The position numbers and the translations under genes were made by a program. The notes under the pieces were generated by a model, which saw nothing but the letters and a program-made list of their open reading frames with translations, did not search any database and was not told where the DNA came from. This document shows, in pieces, positions 35,646-46,387 of a stretch of DNA of 64,000 nucleotides. Location: the NCBI GenBank assembly GCA_020631735.1, contig CM036162.1, forward strand, positions 93,234,401 to 93,298,400, read 5' to 3'. The stretch comes from Saccharum officinarum. Lineage: Eukaryota > Streptophyta > Magnoliopsida > Poales > Poaceae. Position 1 is the stretch's first letter. Each line of letters begins with the position of its first letter.

Positions 35646-38600
35646 TCACAGGCCTTCATCGTCAGCAGGCGGGACAACCTCGGCTTCAAAAAGCGAGGCC
35701 AGACGGCTCCCAGGATCTTCCGCGGCTTCAATCAGCTCCAGGCAGGCATTCTCGTTCTCCTCATCCGTCCGATCCGGGTCTGTGATGAAGCCGTCAGCAA
35801 TGAGCTCCATGTCGAACACAAACCCTGAACGGACGACGGCCAGCGCCCTCTTTACGCCGTGATGGAGGCTGTCCCGTATCTTCTCCCGGGCAAGGCGGCC
35901 CAGCGCCGCCATCCGACGGATGAAGGAATTCCCCGGAACATCTTCCCCGGTGTCGGCGTCGGGCTCGACCCCTAGGCCGTCACACACGGTGGTGATCGTG
36001 CCCTAGAGCAGCTGGGTCCTCCGGGTCTCGGCTTCGAGGAGGCTCTGGAAGGAGTTGGCAGACGATTGGGCCTCTCGATTCTCCCTCTCCAGCTCTGAAA
36101 CACGATACACAAATTAATACCTAACACGAGGCCTCGACGCCGTGGCCGTAATAGTCACACTTACCCTCGATATGGGTCTGCAGGCCCACGACCTCGTTGC
36201 GAAGCCCCCCGCACGTCCGCTCAAGCCCTAGGAGGGTACTGTCCTTGTCACTGATGGTCGCCTTCAGCGCCTCGATCTCCTGGCGAGCAGACTCAAGAGC
36301 CACATCCTTCTCCTGGACAGCTCCGTTCAGCGCCATGATCTTGTCCTTCAGCGCGCTGAAGCGAGCTGAGACCTGCCCGATCTGGACGTTGAGGGCGTCG
36401 CGCTGACGGCTGACCTGAGAGACGTCCTCCTCGAGCTCCTTCACCCGTGCCGACAGGGGCTCGAGATCCCTGCGGGCCTGGGCAGCCTCCTCTCGAGCCT
36501 TGTCCACATCGGTGCGCATCACGGCCTCGACCGCCCAGGCCTGCATCGCCTCCTCCTTCACCGCCGCGTATGCGACGCGCAGCTCAGCCATTTCGGCATT
36601 CTGATCGAAAAGCTGTTTCTGGGCCTCCTCGACCAGGACCCGTTGCTGAGACAGCGCGGCTCACACGCCACTCTCATCCCGGATGAAGAGTGACTTGCGG
36701 TGGGAGTACTCCTTCAGCTCCTGATCACAATTCGAAAAAACCAAAAAGGTTAAAAAACCGAGGGAAAAAGACACCAAGAACCACGAAGAAAGCCGACGGG
36801 TCGATCATACCTCGGTGGCATCCCGCATGCTTCGCGACACGGCCTCGGTCGCCACATGGAGCAACCGATCGAGGTGCCGGCGGACGCCCTCGAGGTACTC
36901 CCATCGGTGCACCTCGTCCCTGTCATTCAGGGTGAAGATGGGCTCGGCGTCGGGGTTCGCGGCGTCCCTAAACTAGAGGGACGCCCCCCCACCTCGGTAT
37001 CTCCACCTCCGCCCGCGCTATGGCCAGCGCGGCGATGTCGGGCCATGACGACGACGACCCAGCCAGGGCGTCTCCCGGTCCCGTGGAAGGACCGGCCTCG
37101 CCCGCAGTTCCCGCCTCTCCAACGGCCGTCGAGGCACCGGCCTGATCCGCGGCCTCACCCCCCTCGACCCCCATCACTTGCTTCCCTTTGTCCAGGGGGG
37201 TGTCGTCGAGGGTGAGGTCCACGGTCACGGGTGCCCGCCCTTCTGAGGGAGCCAGCCCCTCGACCACCGGCGCCTCCGGAGCCGGGCCCTCGATCGCCGA
37301 CGCCTCCGGAGCCGGCGCCTCGACCGTCGGTGCCCCCGGAGCCGGCGCCTCGACCTCCGGCGCCTCTTCTTCTGAAGCTCCGGTCGGGGGCTCGACGGCC
37401 CCACCCTCCACCGTACCCGCTGGCTCCGCCGGCGGGTCTTGCTGCGGCCGCGGCCCCCTCGCCAGTGCCGCCTCCTGTCCCGGTGCCGATGCGACCTCCT
37501 CCATGGTCACGTCAGCACCCGCCCGCTCTGCGCCGCGGACGGATGATTCGCCCGTCATGGCCTCGACGGCAGCCTCGGCCGTCGACGACGACCGGGGCTC
37601 TGCCTCGACCGTACTAGGCGCCACCGCCTCCGCCGGTTCGGACCCCTCCACGGTGGGATCGGGGCCAGCGACCACCGTGGCATCTGCTGCCCCTGCTGTT
37701 GTCGCAGGCGCCCCTTCGCGGCCTTGACCTGCCGGACCCAGGCCGCATCCTGCTCCGCCGTCCGGTTAAGGACAACGGCGCTGGCCCGCAGCGACTTCAC
37801 GGGGGTAGGCCCCATCGGCTTCGCCTTCCGCTTTAACCTGTAAAGTGAGAAAGAACGTCAGCCAACGGATCCAGAGAAAGGCAAAACAACCAAGTATGAA
37901 CACTTACCCAGAAATCGGCACCAAGGGCCTCGACCCCGCGCGATCCGAGCCTCCCGGGGCGGCCGACGATGGCCTCACAGCGGCCCCACCAGCAGGCCGG
38001 GCACTCCTTGGGGCCCTGGCCGGCGCGCCGCCCTGCGCCTTCTGTGCCTCCGAGGCCAGCTGGCCTCGGGTTCTCACGCCTGCCGGTGGCACCGCCGATG
38101 ATGACACCGGTACCACCGTCCCAGCCCCTGCCCGAGCTTGCGGGGCCTGGGCTGGTGCAGGCATCCCCATCGACCCCTCTTGCTGGGTCCGAGGTAAAGC
38201 AGCCCCTCCCGTCGAGGGGCCTGCCTCCTTCTCCGTCTTCTTCTTCTCCTCCTCCTTTTCCTCCTCCTCCTCCTCGGTCTCCTCGACCACGACGACCAAG
38301 GAGGACGACCCCCCGATGGGCTCCAGCAGGGGGCGAATGTCGGGGAGGTCCCCCAGACCGGTCGCGGCCTCATACCGCGACAGGGCGTCGTCGTCTTCGC
38401 CGCTGCTGTCGTCGTCCTCCCCTGAGATCGTCTCGGAGGGCGACGGTGCCAGGGGGACCCCGTCGATGGTCTGCTGGCGCCGAAGCTTCTTCAACGCCTC
38501 CGCCTCTTTGGCCTTGCGGATTGCCCGCTTCTTGGCCGTCTCCTTAGTTTGCTTCTTCTTGGAGGCATGCTGGCGTCAAGCCTCCCGGGCGGGCCGGTCC

Positions 38601-39631
38601 TCTGGGACTGGCGGACGCGTCTCCCGCAGCGCCGACAAATCCTACGCGCCGGCCTCGACCAAATCAGCGGAGTCCAAAAATAAACAAAACTAGCAAACAT
38701 AACAGCCCAAAGATACTTACCACGGGCTCGAACCCTTCGGTATGGGGACCCGGTTGACCTCCTCCACCTTGAAGTTCCCGACCATCTGGCGCGCTCGCCG
38801 GAGGACCTCCTCGAGGGCAAGGGATTCGTGGGACATCCGGGTCCCCTCCAGAGATGCCTCCGGAGTCATCTGGTCGAGGCGGAGACGACGCCGGCACAGC
38901 GGCATCACTCTACGGCGGTGGAAGGCCGTAGCCACCGCCGCCGCCGTCAAGCCCCGAAGGCGAAGCTGCTGCAACGCCACCAGCAGCGGGTCCAGGCACG
39001 GCTTCTCGGCTTCCGGCACTCCATACGTCCAGCGGTCCTCTCGAGCGGTCAACACGCGGCCGGTGTACCTCGGCAACTGATTTTCATCATTGCAGAGGTA
39101 GAACCAACCCTCGTGCCACCCGCTGTTCGAAGAGATGAGGCGAGCCGGGATATACAGATCCGCCCGGCTCGACCTCACCTACAGGACGCAGCTCCCTACT
39201 CGAGCCGCGGCCAGGACCCCCTTCTCCCCCGCCCTCCTGGCGAAGAGCTCAGCCTTGAAGAGGTGAAGCCACAGGTTCCACTGTGGCTCCACCCCAAGGT
39301 AGCCCTCGCAGACCACCGCGAAGATGGCGGCCTGCGCGACGGCGTTAGGGGCGAGGTGGTGAAGCTCCACCCGGTAGTAGTGGAGGAGCGCGCGCATGAA
39401 GGCAGACACCGGTACGCCAAACCCTCGCTCATGGAAGCAGACGAAGCTCACCACATACCCTTTAGGGGGCGCCGGCTCCCGGTGGGCAGGAGGCGGCGCG
39501 ATCCACTCCGGCTACGACCGACTCGTCCTCGGCCGCAGCAGCCCGTCCTCGACCAACTCCTCCAACCTCCTCTCTGTCACCGAGGAGGCGGCCCAGTCAT
39601 CGGCGGGGAGGATCTGGCTCTTTCCTGCCAT
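35646..39631 (-). pseudogene. Spliced antisense gene of the Tat element ('putative gypsy type transposon' family)
   Basis: Minus gene inside the retrotransposon, at least five exons: 39,631-38,721; about 38,640-37,908; 37,837-36,811; 36,720-36,166 or 36,165; 36,094-35,646. Donors GTAAGT at 38,720, 37,907 and 36,164 and GTATGA at 36,810, and the acceptors at 37,838, 36,721 and 36,095, are good; the second exon's start is tentative. Exon 1 (MAGKSQILPADDW) contains the Transposase_28-type signature FVCFHERGFG, LHYYRVELHHL, CEGYLGVEP and GWFYLCNDE. Later exons have a basic (KKKQTKETAKK), an acidic Glu/Lys run, a Pro/Ala-rich and a coiled-coil region (36,121-36,591). In-frame stops (near 39,512, 39,179, 38,577, 36,968, 36,660 and 36,005) and a frameshift in exon 3 make it dead. 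Function in the family is unknown. Confidence 0.78.
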
Positions 39632-40707
39632 CGGTGCTGTCGGAAGGGGGGTGGGCGAAGAGGATGCGGTGGCGGCGGCTATGTGGGCGGAGAACGCAAG
39701 AAGGCAAGGGCTGTCTGGGGCAAGAAGATGGCAAGAGCGCAAGGAACCGGTGGGGAACGCAGACCCCTAGGTTTCGATTTTATATACCCCTATGGAAGCC
39801 CAACGGCCACGCGAAAAGGTAGGAACAGTTTCCCACATTAAATGCACTCACCTAACCGTTTCCCCCACATCTCGCAGGAGCCGGGCACGTGGCCGTCTCC
39901 CATGCCGTAACCGAACGCCACGTCACCCACTACCACGCCGATTTCGCCCTAAAAAGGCGCGCCTGGCTAACGGGCGGGGCGAGATCCACGGATGGATATT
40001 CCTAGATGCCTGGTAAACGGGCCCCGAGCCCGTCATAAGTCTCGAGGGAGCGGGAGCTGGCCCTCGACCCGGGTTCGACAGCCGCCCTCGAGCAACAGAG
40101 TTAGGGACGACTAGGGATGCGCCCGTGCATGGCCAGGGCTCGAGCCACGCTCTCGAGGCACCCCAAGACGTATTCGAGGCCAAAGAAGGAGGTCGACGTA
40201 GGAATCCCCTCGAGGGAGGCATCGAGCCCTCGGATCCTGTCGTAGGGAACCGACATCCGCACGACCACTCCTTGGCATTTTTTGAGAGCGCCTCCGGGCC
40301 ACTAGCCGACTCCTAACGACTGGAGCACGGGCTCGCACTCGAATTCCCCCGCTAGCAGCTCACCGGAGATCGTCGGAACTCGCCCGAACGGGGTAGTACG
40401 GCGTTCCCCACCCCTCCTCCTCTCTGCAGAAGGAGCGTGAGGGTCGCACAACAAAAGACAGCCGTGACTCTGATCGACCTCGTGCGCACGAGGCTCGGGG
40501 GCTCGACCGCATCAAACTACTCCCCGATAAAACACGTAAAAGACCTCGGAGGAGCCTTCAACACTCCACCGAGGCCTCGGGGGCTACACCCGGTGGGTGC
40601 GCTCGCGCGCCCCCACCGGAGAAGTAAACGGCGCTACGACTCCAGTTCATCAGCAAAAAAGCCTCTAGGAGAGTGATCGCACACTCACCAAAAGGCTCGG
40701 GGGCTAC
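39632..40707. other. Leader of the antisense gene and 3' untranslated part of the Gypsy element
   Basis: About 1.1 kb with no gene. It should hold the promoter of the antisense gene; no clear TATA is seen on minus. The last bases (AAAAGGCTCGGGGGCTAC, 40,689-40,707) form the purine-rich tract before the 3' LTR; a related CTCGGGGGCTA motif also occurs at 40,493 and 40,577. Confidence 0.5.
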
Positions 40708-41812
40708 TGTCGGTACCAACAGTATAGGGGTACCCACATTTAACGATAATAAAAATCAAAACGATTAAGCCGCGCCCAAGCTCGGCCGCACACCGGGTCC
40801 GCCTCGTACGAGGGCAGCTCGACGGAGTGCCTCGACCGCGCTCCGACTCTGACTCGTACAAGGCACCCTCGACGGGGGCGCCTCGACCGCGTCCCGCCCC
40901 GTACAGCAAAGTACCTCGACCGCACTCCGACTCGCACGAGGCTCGACCGCCCACCGGGAACACTCCGACTCATGTGACCCCGGGTCGAGATGCCCGACCC
41001 CCTCTCTTTACCTACCCCAGGACAAAAGCCATAGCATTTAATGCAATTACCAGCTACCACCTACCGACATGGCTGTGACCAGGGTCGACGTGGGAACAAT
41101 GCCAGTGTCAGTCCTCTCTGTTTTACCGCCCATCCCATGATGGGAGGTGAAAATCGTCACTGTACCCACCTTACCACGCACTGTACGTCACTAGTTACCC
41201 TCGAGGGAGGATACGACAAAGTCCGTACACCGCGATCCCAGGGATTCGAACTTATCCGTTCGGCCTCGACCCGGCCTCGACGCCCAGCACGGCTCAACAG
41301 GGAAGGGAGGACGGTATGGCCCGGCGCCCCGGGTCATTTCAGCGTCTCGTCCTCTATTTCACCATGGTGCCCAGGGATGGCCTTCCATTTCTAGGGCACG
41401 TCGCTACAGTCACCTCAACAAGGATCGACAAAACATCATCTCAAGGCTCCCCGTCGTCCTGGCCTCCTCTCGCCCTATAAAAGGGCAGGCCAGGGCTCTA
41501 CAACGGGGACAGAAGACAACAGACGACAAGCCAGACACAAGATAGAGATCAACATCTCAAGCAATCATCCTTGTACTCTTTTTTTTCCTTTTTGAGACTT
41601 GGGCTCACCGCTCTCTCTCACAAGCTTGTAACCCCTACACAAGCACCTCGGTGCAAGGAAATACAAAACTCTTTCCCCCCCGCTGGACGTAGGGCCTTCT
41701 TTTGCCCGAACCAGGATAAACCCCCATGTGTTCTCCTTACATCACCATCCAGGAAAGGGACACGCAGCATTTACTCGTCAGTTTATGACCCCCTCGGGAC
41801 CGAACACCGACA
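40708..41812 (+). repeat. 3' LTR of the Gypsy element
   Basis: 1,105 bp, same ends as the 5' LTR, TATAAAAG at 41,476-41,483, followed by TAACC. One 12-bp GGCCTCGACCC unit fewer and two more T in a T-run than in the 5' copy. Confidence 0.94.
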
Positions 41813-41817
41813 TAACC

Positions 41818-42008
41818 CAAGAAGACACATCATAAATGCATAAATTATTTCTATGGTTAAGTAAAAGCAAATATTTTGGTGATGTAACCCACATAAATAT
41901 AGACACGTCACAGATGCACAAATTATCATATAGTTAAGCAAAGCCAAATATTAGAAGACACATCATAGAGGCACAATATTTCTATGGTTAAGTAAAGTCA
42001 AATGTTTT
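41818..42008. repeat. Diverged minisatellite, right part
   Basis: Continuation of the array interrupted by the Gypsy element: further units with the AAATTATTTCTATGGTTAAG and AGACACATCATAAATGC cores. The TAACC duplication lies inside a CGTAACC(C) segment of the unit. Confidence 0.72.
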
Positions 42009-42496
42009 GGTACGTATGTAACACACAAATGTAAAACAAACGTCATAAATGCACAAACTATTTATAGTTAAGCAAAGCCAAATATTTTGATATGTGATAT
42101 AACCCACACAAATGCAAAAAAAAATAGAAAAAAGAAGGAAGAAGGAAAATTGAAAATGAAATGAAAAAATAAAAAATGTAAAAGACGATATAAATAGAAG
42201 GGTATATAAAATACAAAATAAAAGAACATAATAAGAATAAGGAAAACGTTGGTACCTATGTAACACACAAATGTAAAACAAACGTCATAAATGCACAAAC
42301 TATTTATAGTTAAGCAAAGCCAAATATTTTGATATGTGATATAACCCACACAAATGCAAAAGAAAAAATAGAAAAAAGAAGGAAGAAGGAAAATTGAAAA
42401 TGAAATGAAAAAATAAAAAAATGTAAAAGACGGTATAAATAGAAGGGTATATAAAATACAAAATAAAAGAACATAATAAGAATAAGGAAAACGTTG
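42009..42496. repeat. 242-bp tandem duplication
   Basis: Two nearly identical copies (42,009-42,250 and 42,251-42,496), each starting GGTAC(G/C)TATGTAACAC and ending AAGGAAAACGTTG. Each includes minisatellite units and an A-rich GAAAAAAGAAGGAAG stretch. The few differences show a recent duplication. Hydrophobic frames on minus come from the A-rich tract and are not genes. Confidence 0.88.
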
Positions 42497-42998
42497 CATC
42501 GACAGTAACCTACACCACACATCCACCTTCCATGTCCATCACACACATACATGCGGTTGTCTGGCCTAGTAAAGAAACTAATGATCCAGCAAAGAATCAT
42601 AAATGCATGCGGTGGCGACAATACACTTTGGCCCGAGCGCTCGAACTCGATGATTAGTGCTATAGAGCATCTCATGAGTACTATACAATACTCAATGATA
42701 ATCATGAAACATCACATTTATACTATATGCTGCCAATAATCTTGCCTGATTTTGGAATCGTGTGTCGACTCTTCCATAGTTCTTGAGGACATTGACAACT
42801 ACTCCACGTTATATTCATGATTTCCGTGCTACCTTCCTTTCTTCGTCCTGAGGACAAACACACTCCACAGGTCCATGCCTAACCCCTTTGGATCCAAGAC
42901 CGATGGTAGCAATGAAGAGGCAGTAGCTCCCTCTCTGTCATTCCATATTTCCACGGCACCCAACATGCGCTCCCTCTCTACCATTCCATATTTCCATG
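42497..42998. other. Intergenic stretch with a 43-bp host tandem repeat
   Basis: No gene seen. GCTCCCTCTCT...CAACATGC occurs at 42,926-42,968 and again from 42,969. The second copy is cut at 42,998 by the solo LTR and resumes at 46,388. Confidence 0.6.
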
Positions 42999-45900
42999 TG
43001 AAAGTCCCTAATTTGGTTTTGGCTAATTGATGAAACCTAAGTACTAATCACATGTGCTTGAGTGTTGATAGCAAAAGGTGATTGGTACACTCCTAAGTGA
43101 TGGCAAGATGCATATTGATCATGATGACTTGATGCCATACTTGGAAAAGAAGAGAAGATGGAGTGCAATCCTATGGAGCTCAAGGCAAAGGTATAAATAG
43201 GATTTGCTTTTAGTGATCAAGACATCATAGAGGGTGTGATCACACTTAGGATCGATAGCCATACTATAAAGAGGGGAATTTCTGGGCTATTGATCACTTA
43301 AGTGCTACTAGATGAGGATTCATTTGCATATGCATTTAGATCTAGTGGTGAGCTAACTTAACGTCTCGAAAATGATTGTAAAAATGCTAACACACATGCA
43401 CATGGTGATATAAACGGAGGCGAATGGAGGTCACTGGGGTGACCGGACACGGTCTTAGCATGACCGGATGCGTTCGATCAGTGACAGCAGCAGTCTAGCG
43501 CGTGGACTAGGGTTTACCACCAGCGCGTCTGGTCAGGCGCCAGAGGGACAGCGAATGCGAAGGGTTGATCGGACGCGGTGGCGCATCCGGTCAGTTACAA
43601 TCGGACACGTCAGGTCGTGAGTGGGAGCTTACTAGAATCGACCGGAAGCTCGCACTGTGGCGTCCGGTCAGTACAAGCGGCGCATCCGGTCAGCCTCTTA
43701 GCATCGTGAGCATCTCGTGACCGGATTCCAGGGCGCGTCCGGTCATGCTATGACTAAGAAGATAACGTTTCGTGACCGTTGGAGATCGAACGAATGAAAT
43801 TTAAAATGGGACACGTGGCGAGCATCGGGCGAAGGTGCGCAGCATGACCATACGCTGTGTCCGCGTCCAGTCAGTTCGACCGGCGCGTCCGGTCAACACG
43901 ATTGCAGCAGCACTTTGTTTCTAACGGCTCTATTCTTTGGAGGTACTTATTGTTGATGGTAGATAAGTATCATTTTTAACCGTCAACATAGCATGAGAAA
44001 TGATCTAAATACGAATACTATCTAGATATAGGGGTTACACTGACAGAATTCCATGAGTTTTGGTGAATATCTATTTCTGCAGGGGGTTATCAGGAAAGAA
44101 CCATGTCAGATTTACATAAGAGAGAAACCAACCATACTATGAAAAAGAATACTCTAGAAGACTCGAGAAAATCTTCCCCCGGAGGGGAGGGCCTAGAGGC
44201 TAGGCAACAGGGGCGGCTGCCCCTGGCCTTGGCGCCCGCCCCACCCAAGTGGCCAATCAGATGCAACCTCATGGATCATGCCTCCACCGCCTTTGAGGAT
44301 CAATAATAATCATTCATCAATGTCGGTTTGATCCAAGGGCTATGGTGCTTTCTAGAGGGCTATATAAGCAAGGCCCCTAGCCCTAAGAGAAACCCTAATT
44401 CAATTCATTCAATTCATTCATCTCATTCCATTCAGAGAAGCCCTAGAGCCACCATCTCAATTAGATCTCTAGTTTAGCATAACTACATAGGATTAGAACT
44501 AGAAGGAGCCAAGCATTGCTTGATTTCTGGATCTGTCAAGAGAGTACTTGGTAGTTCTCTTCTACTTTTTTATTTGTTCTTATATTATTCATCTAGTTCA
44601 TCATTTGTATGAATATGACTTTAGTCTATTCTATCATATTGGATATGACTTTGCTCTATTTGATTATGTTCTCAATTATATTGTTCTTAGTCTACTTTGA
44701 TTATATGCTTGGCATAGTTCGATCAGAATTATATTCAAGTATAGGATCATATAGCGCTTGCTCATTGATATCATGGGTGAGTGGTAAACATTGTGTAGCC
44801 GTGGTGCCTATACCGTATTTACCTGCGATTGCACCCTATATTCCGGATCGTGTGGTAGATCGCAGGAGTGACAGTCCTGTTGAGTCTTTTGTAGTCCACC
44901 TCCCGAGTATAGGGCAGGCAGAGCACAACTATTATAGGGAAGTGACAGCTATGTTCTACATCTTCCTTAGTAATATCACTATGCGTAGATATAACCTTTT
45001 CTTGCTATGATTACCAAGTGTAATTGTACTAATCATCGTATGCTTTGACTTTATAGTTAGAATAATTTATGATTTATCCTTATAGTTCGTCCTAATCCAT
45101 GCTAGTGCTATATATCTAGAGTAATCTATTGAGATGTTTATCATTATATGTGGCTATGTGCTTACCAGTTATCCTTTATTATTATTCATATATTATTTAT
45201 CTTGTGACACTTACCCTGTATGAGAAGATAGATAAAGACATGGTTATGCTCTCCATTAGCACATATAGTGATGCTCATTGCTCATTATCCTTAGCATCCC
45301 TTCCCAGTGGTAAAAATATAAATAATGATACCTGGATTACTCCTGGTTAAAATGCTACATCGGTATTATCTGTGCGCTTGCAGATTTCATATTTATTTCA
45401 GAGGAGCATTTGCATATTTTAGTATCAGTACCTTTGGTATCATGCTGGGGATGACAACCTAGCTTAGGTGGCATTAGAGGTGTCAACACTTATAAATATG
45501 TGTTTGGTCGATTTGGGAAGGACTCTCTTGGACATTTTGACTCTCTAACATCCTGTTGAGCTGAGCACATCCCCTCCCACTCATCTCCCTTGCTTGATTG
45601 CCTAATCAAAGTGAGATTGAGTGATCTCAAGTGCATTTACTTATGAGTTTGCATCTAGTTGGCACTTGGGTGATCATTGGTTGCGGGATTCTTGTTTCTC
45701 TTGGTGGTTGTCTCCACCTAGATGTCTTGGAGCAGCGGAGGAGGTCTGGCACGAGTTGGAGGTTGTTCATGGCCGACTCCGGTGATTTGTGAGGGGCTTT
45801 GCACCTTCTCTGGCGAAGAGCTATAAGGTAGCTCTAATATATTGCGTGTGTCATTGAGTTACCTCACTAGCGGTAGGTTCTTGCGGCGCTCTTGGAGAGC

Positions 45901-46382
45901 TTGGGTGTGGATTCCCAATTAGCCACTGAACCACGTAGTGTTGGTCGACACAACGAGGACTAGCATGCCGGCAAGCACGTGAACCTTGGGAGAGAATCTT
46001 GGTGTCTCTCTTGATATTGTGATTGATTGTCTCCCGGTGATTGGCTTCACATTGGTATTATTCATTGGTTCACTTACCTCTACATGTCGGTATAACATCA
46101 TCTTCTCATCGTTTACTTACCACATCTTTACCTTGTGTTATAACTTGTTTAGTTGTGTTTGTTCTGGTTGCTAGCACTCTAGGTGGTAGTAGTTGTCGCA
46201 ACCTAGCTTGTGTGTGTCATAGACATTAGATAACTAAAATTACAACTAGGTGGCTTGCTTAACACTTAGAGCTAGAGCAAATCGCATTTATCACCATTTG
46301 TGGTACTAATCTTTGCTCTAGTGATTTGTAGAGTTTTAATTTAGGCTACTCACCCCCCCCCTCTAACCAATTTGGAGCTTTC
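42999..46382 (+). mobile_element. Solo LTR related to the TR-GAG LTR family, itself interrupted
   Basis: TGAAAG...CTTTCA with target duplications CCATG at 42,994-42,998 and 46,383-46,387, and no internal domain. The ends (TTTGGTTTTGGCTAATTGATG; CTACTCACCCCCCCCTCT) and a middle segment (GCTAACACACATGCACATGGTG) match the 3,920-6,287 LTR. A degraded array of the GCGTCCGGTCA motif is present at about 43,430-43,900. Net length without the nested LTR and one CTTAT copy is about 1.84 kb. It arose by recombination between the two LTRs of a complete copy. Confidence 0.88.
43951..45488 (+). mobile_element. Nested solo LTR, probably Gypsy
   Basis: 1,538 bp, TGTTGATGGT...GTGTCAACA, flanked by CTTAT at 43,946-43,950 and 45,489-45,493. 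It contains TATATAAG at 44,361-44,368 and a CAATTCATTCAATTCATTC-type leader. The target lay inside the TATA box of the host LTR: joining the flanks gives ACTTATAAATA. The Gypsy assignment is inferred from LTR style only. The 133-codon frame at 44,609-45,010 is not a gene. Confidence 0.87.
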
Positions 46383-46387
46383 ACCAT

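Larger units (their letters stand above)
27406..41812 (+). mobile_element. Tat-lineage Gypsy LTR retrotransposon, 14.4 kb
   Basis: LTRs are 27,406-28,519 and 40,708-41,812, with target duplications TAACC at 27,401-27,405 and 41,813-41,817. The order gag, PR, RT, RNase H, integrase is Gypsy. A second, archaeal-type RNase H between RNase H and integrase, and a long antisense coding region between pol and the 3' LTR, mark the Tat lineage. About 27 LTR substitutions (near 2.5%, mostly C/T and G/A) and a 12-bp repeat difference make it older than Copia-2 and the TR-GAG element. Both coding units carry stops and shifts. Confidence 0.94.

Noticed and set aside
36690..37727. Plus-strand Ser/Pro-rich frames such as 37,188-37,727
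   Set aside because: Shadows of the antisense gene's Pro/Ala-rich exon 3.
41988..42705. Hydrophobic minus frames with Phe/Tyr/Leu repeats, possible membrane proteins
   Set aside because: Produced by the A-rich GAAAAAAGAAGG tract in a tandem duplication; both copies mutate freely.
44609..45010. 133-codon hydrophobic plus frame
   Set aside because: Lies wholly inside the nested solo LTR with exact TSDs.
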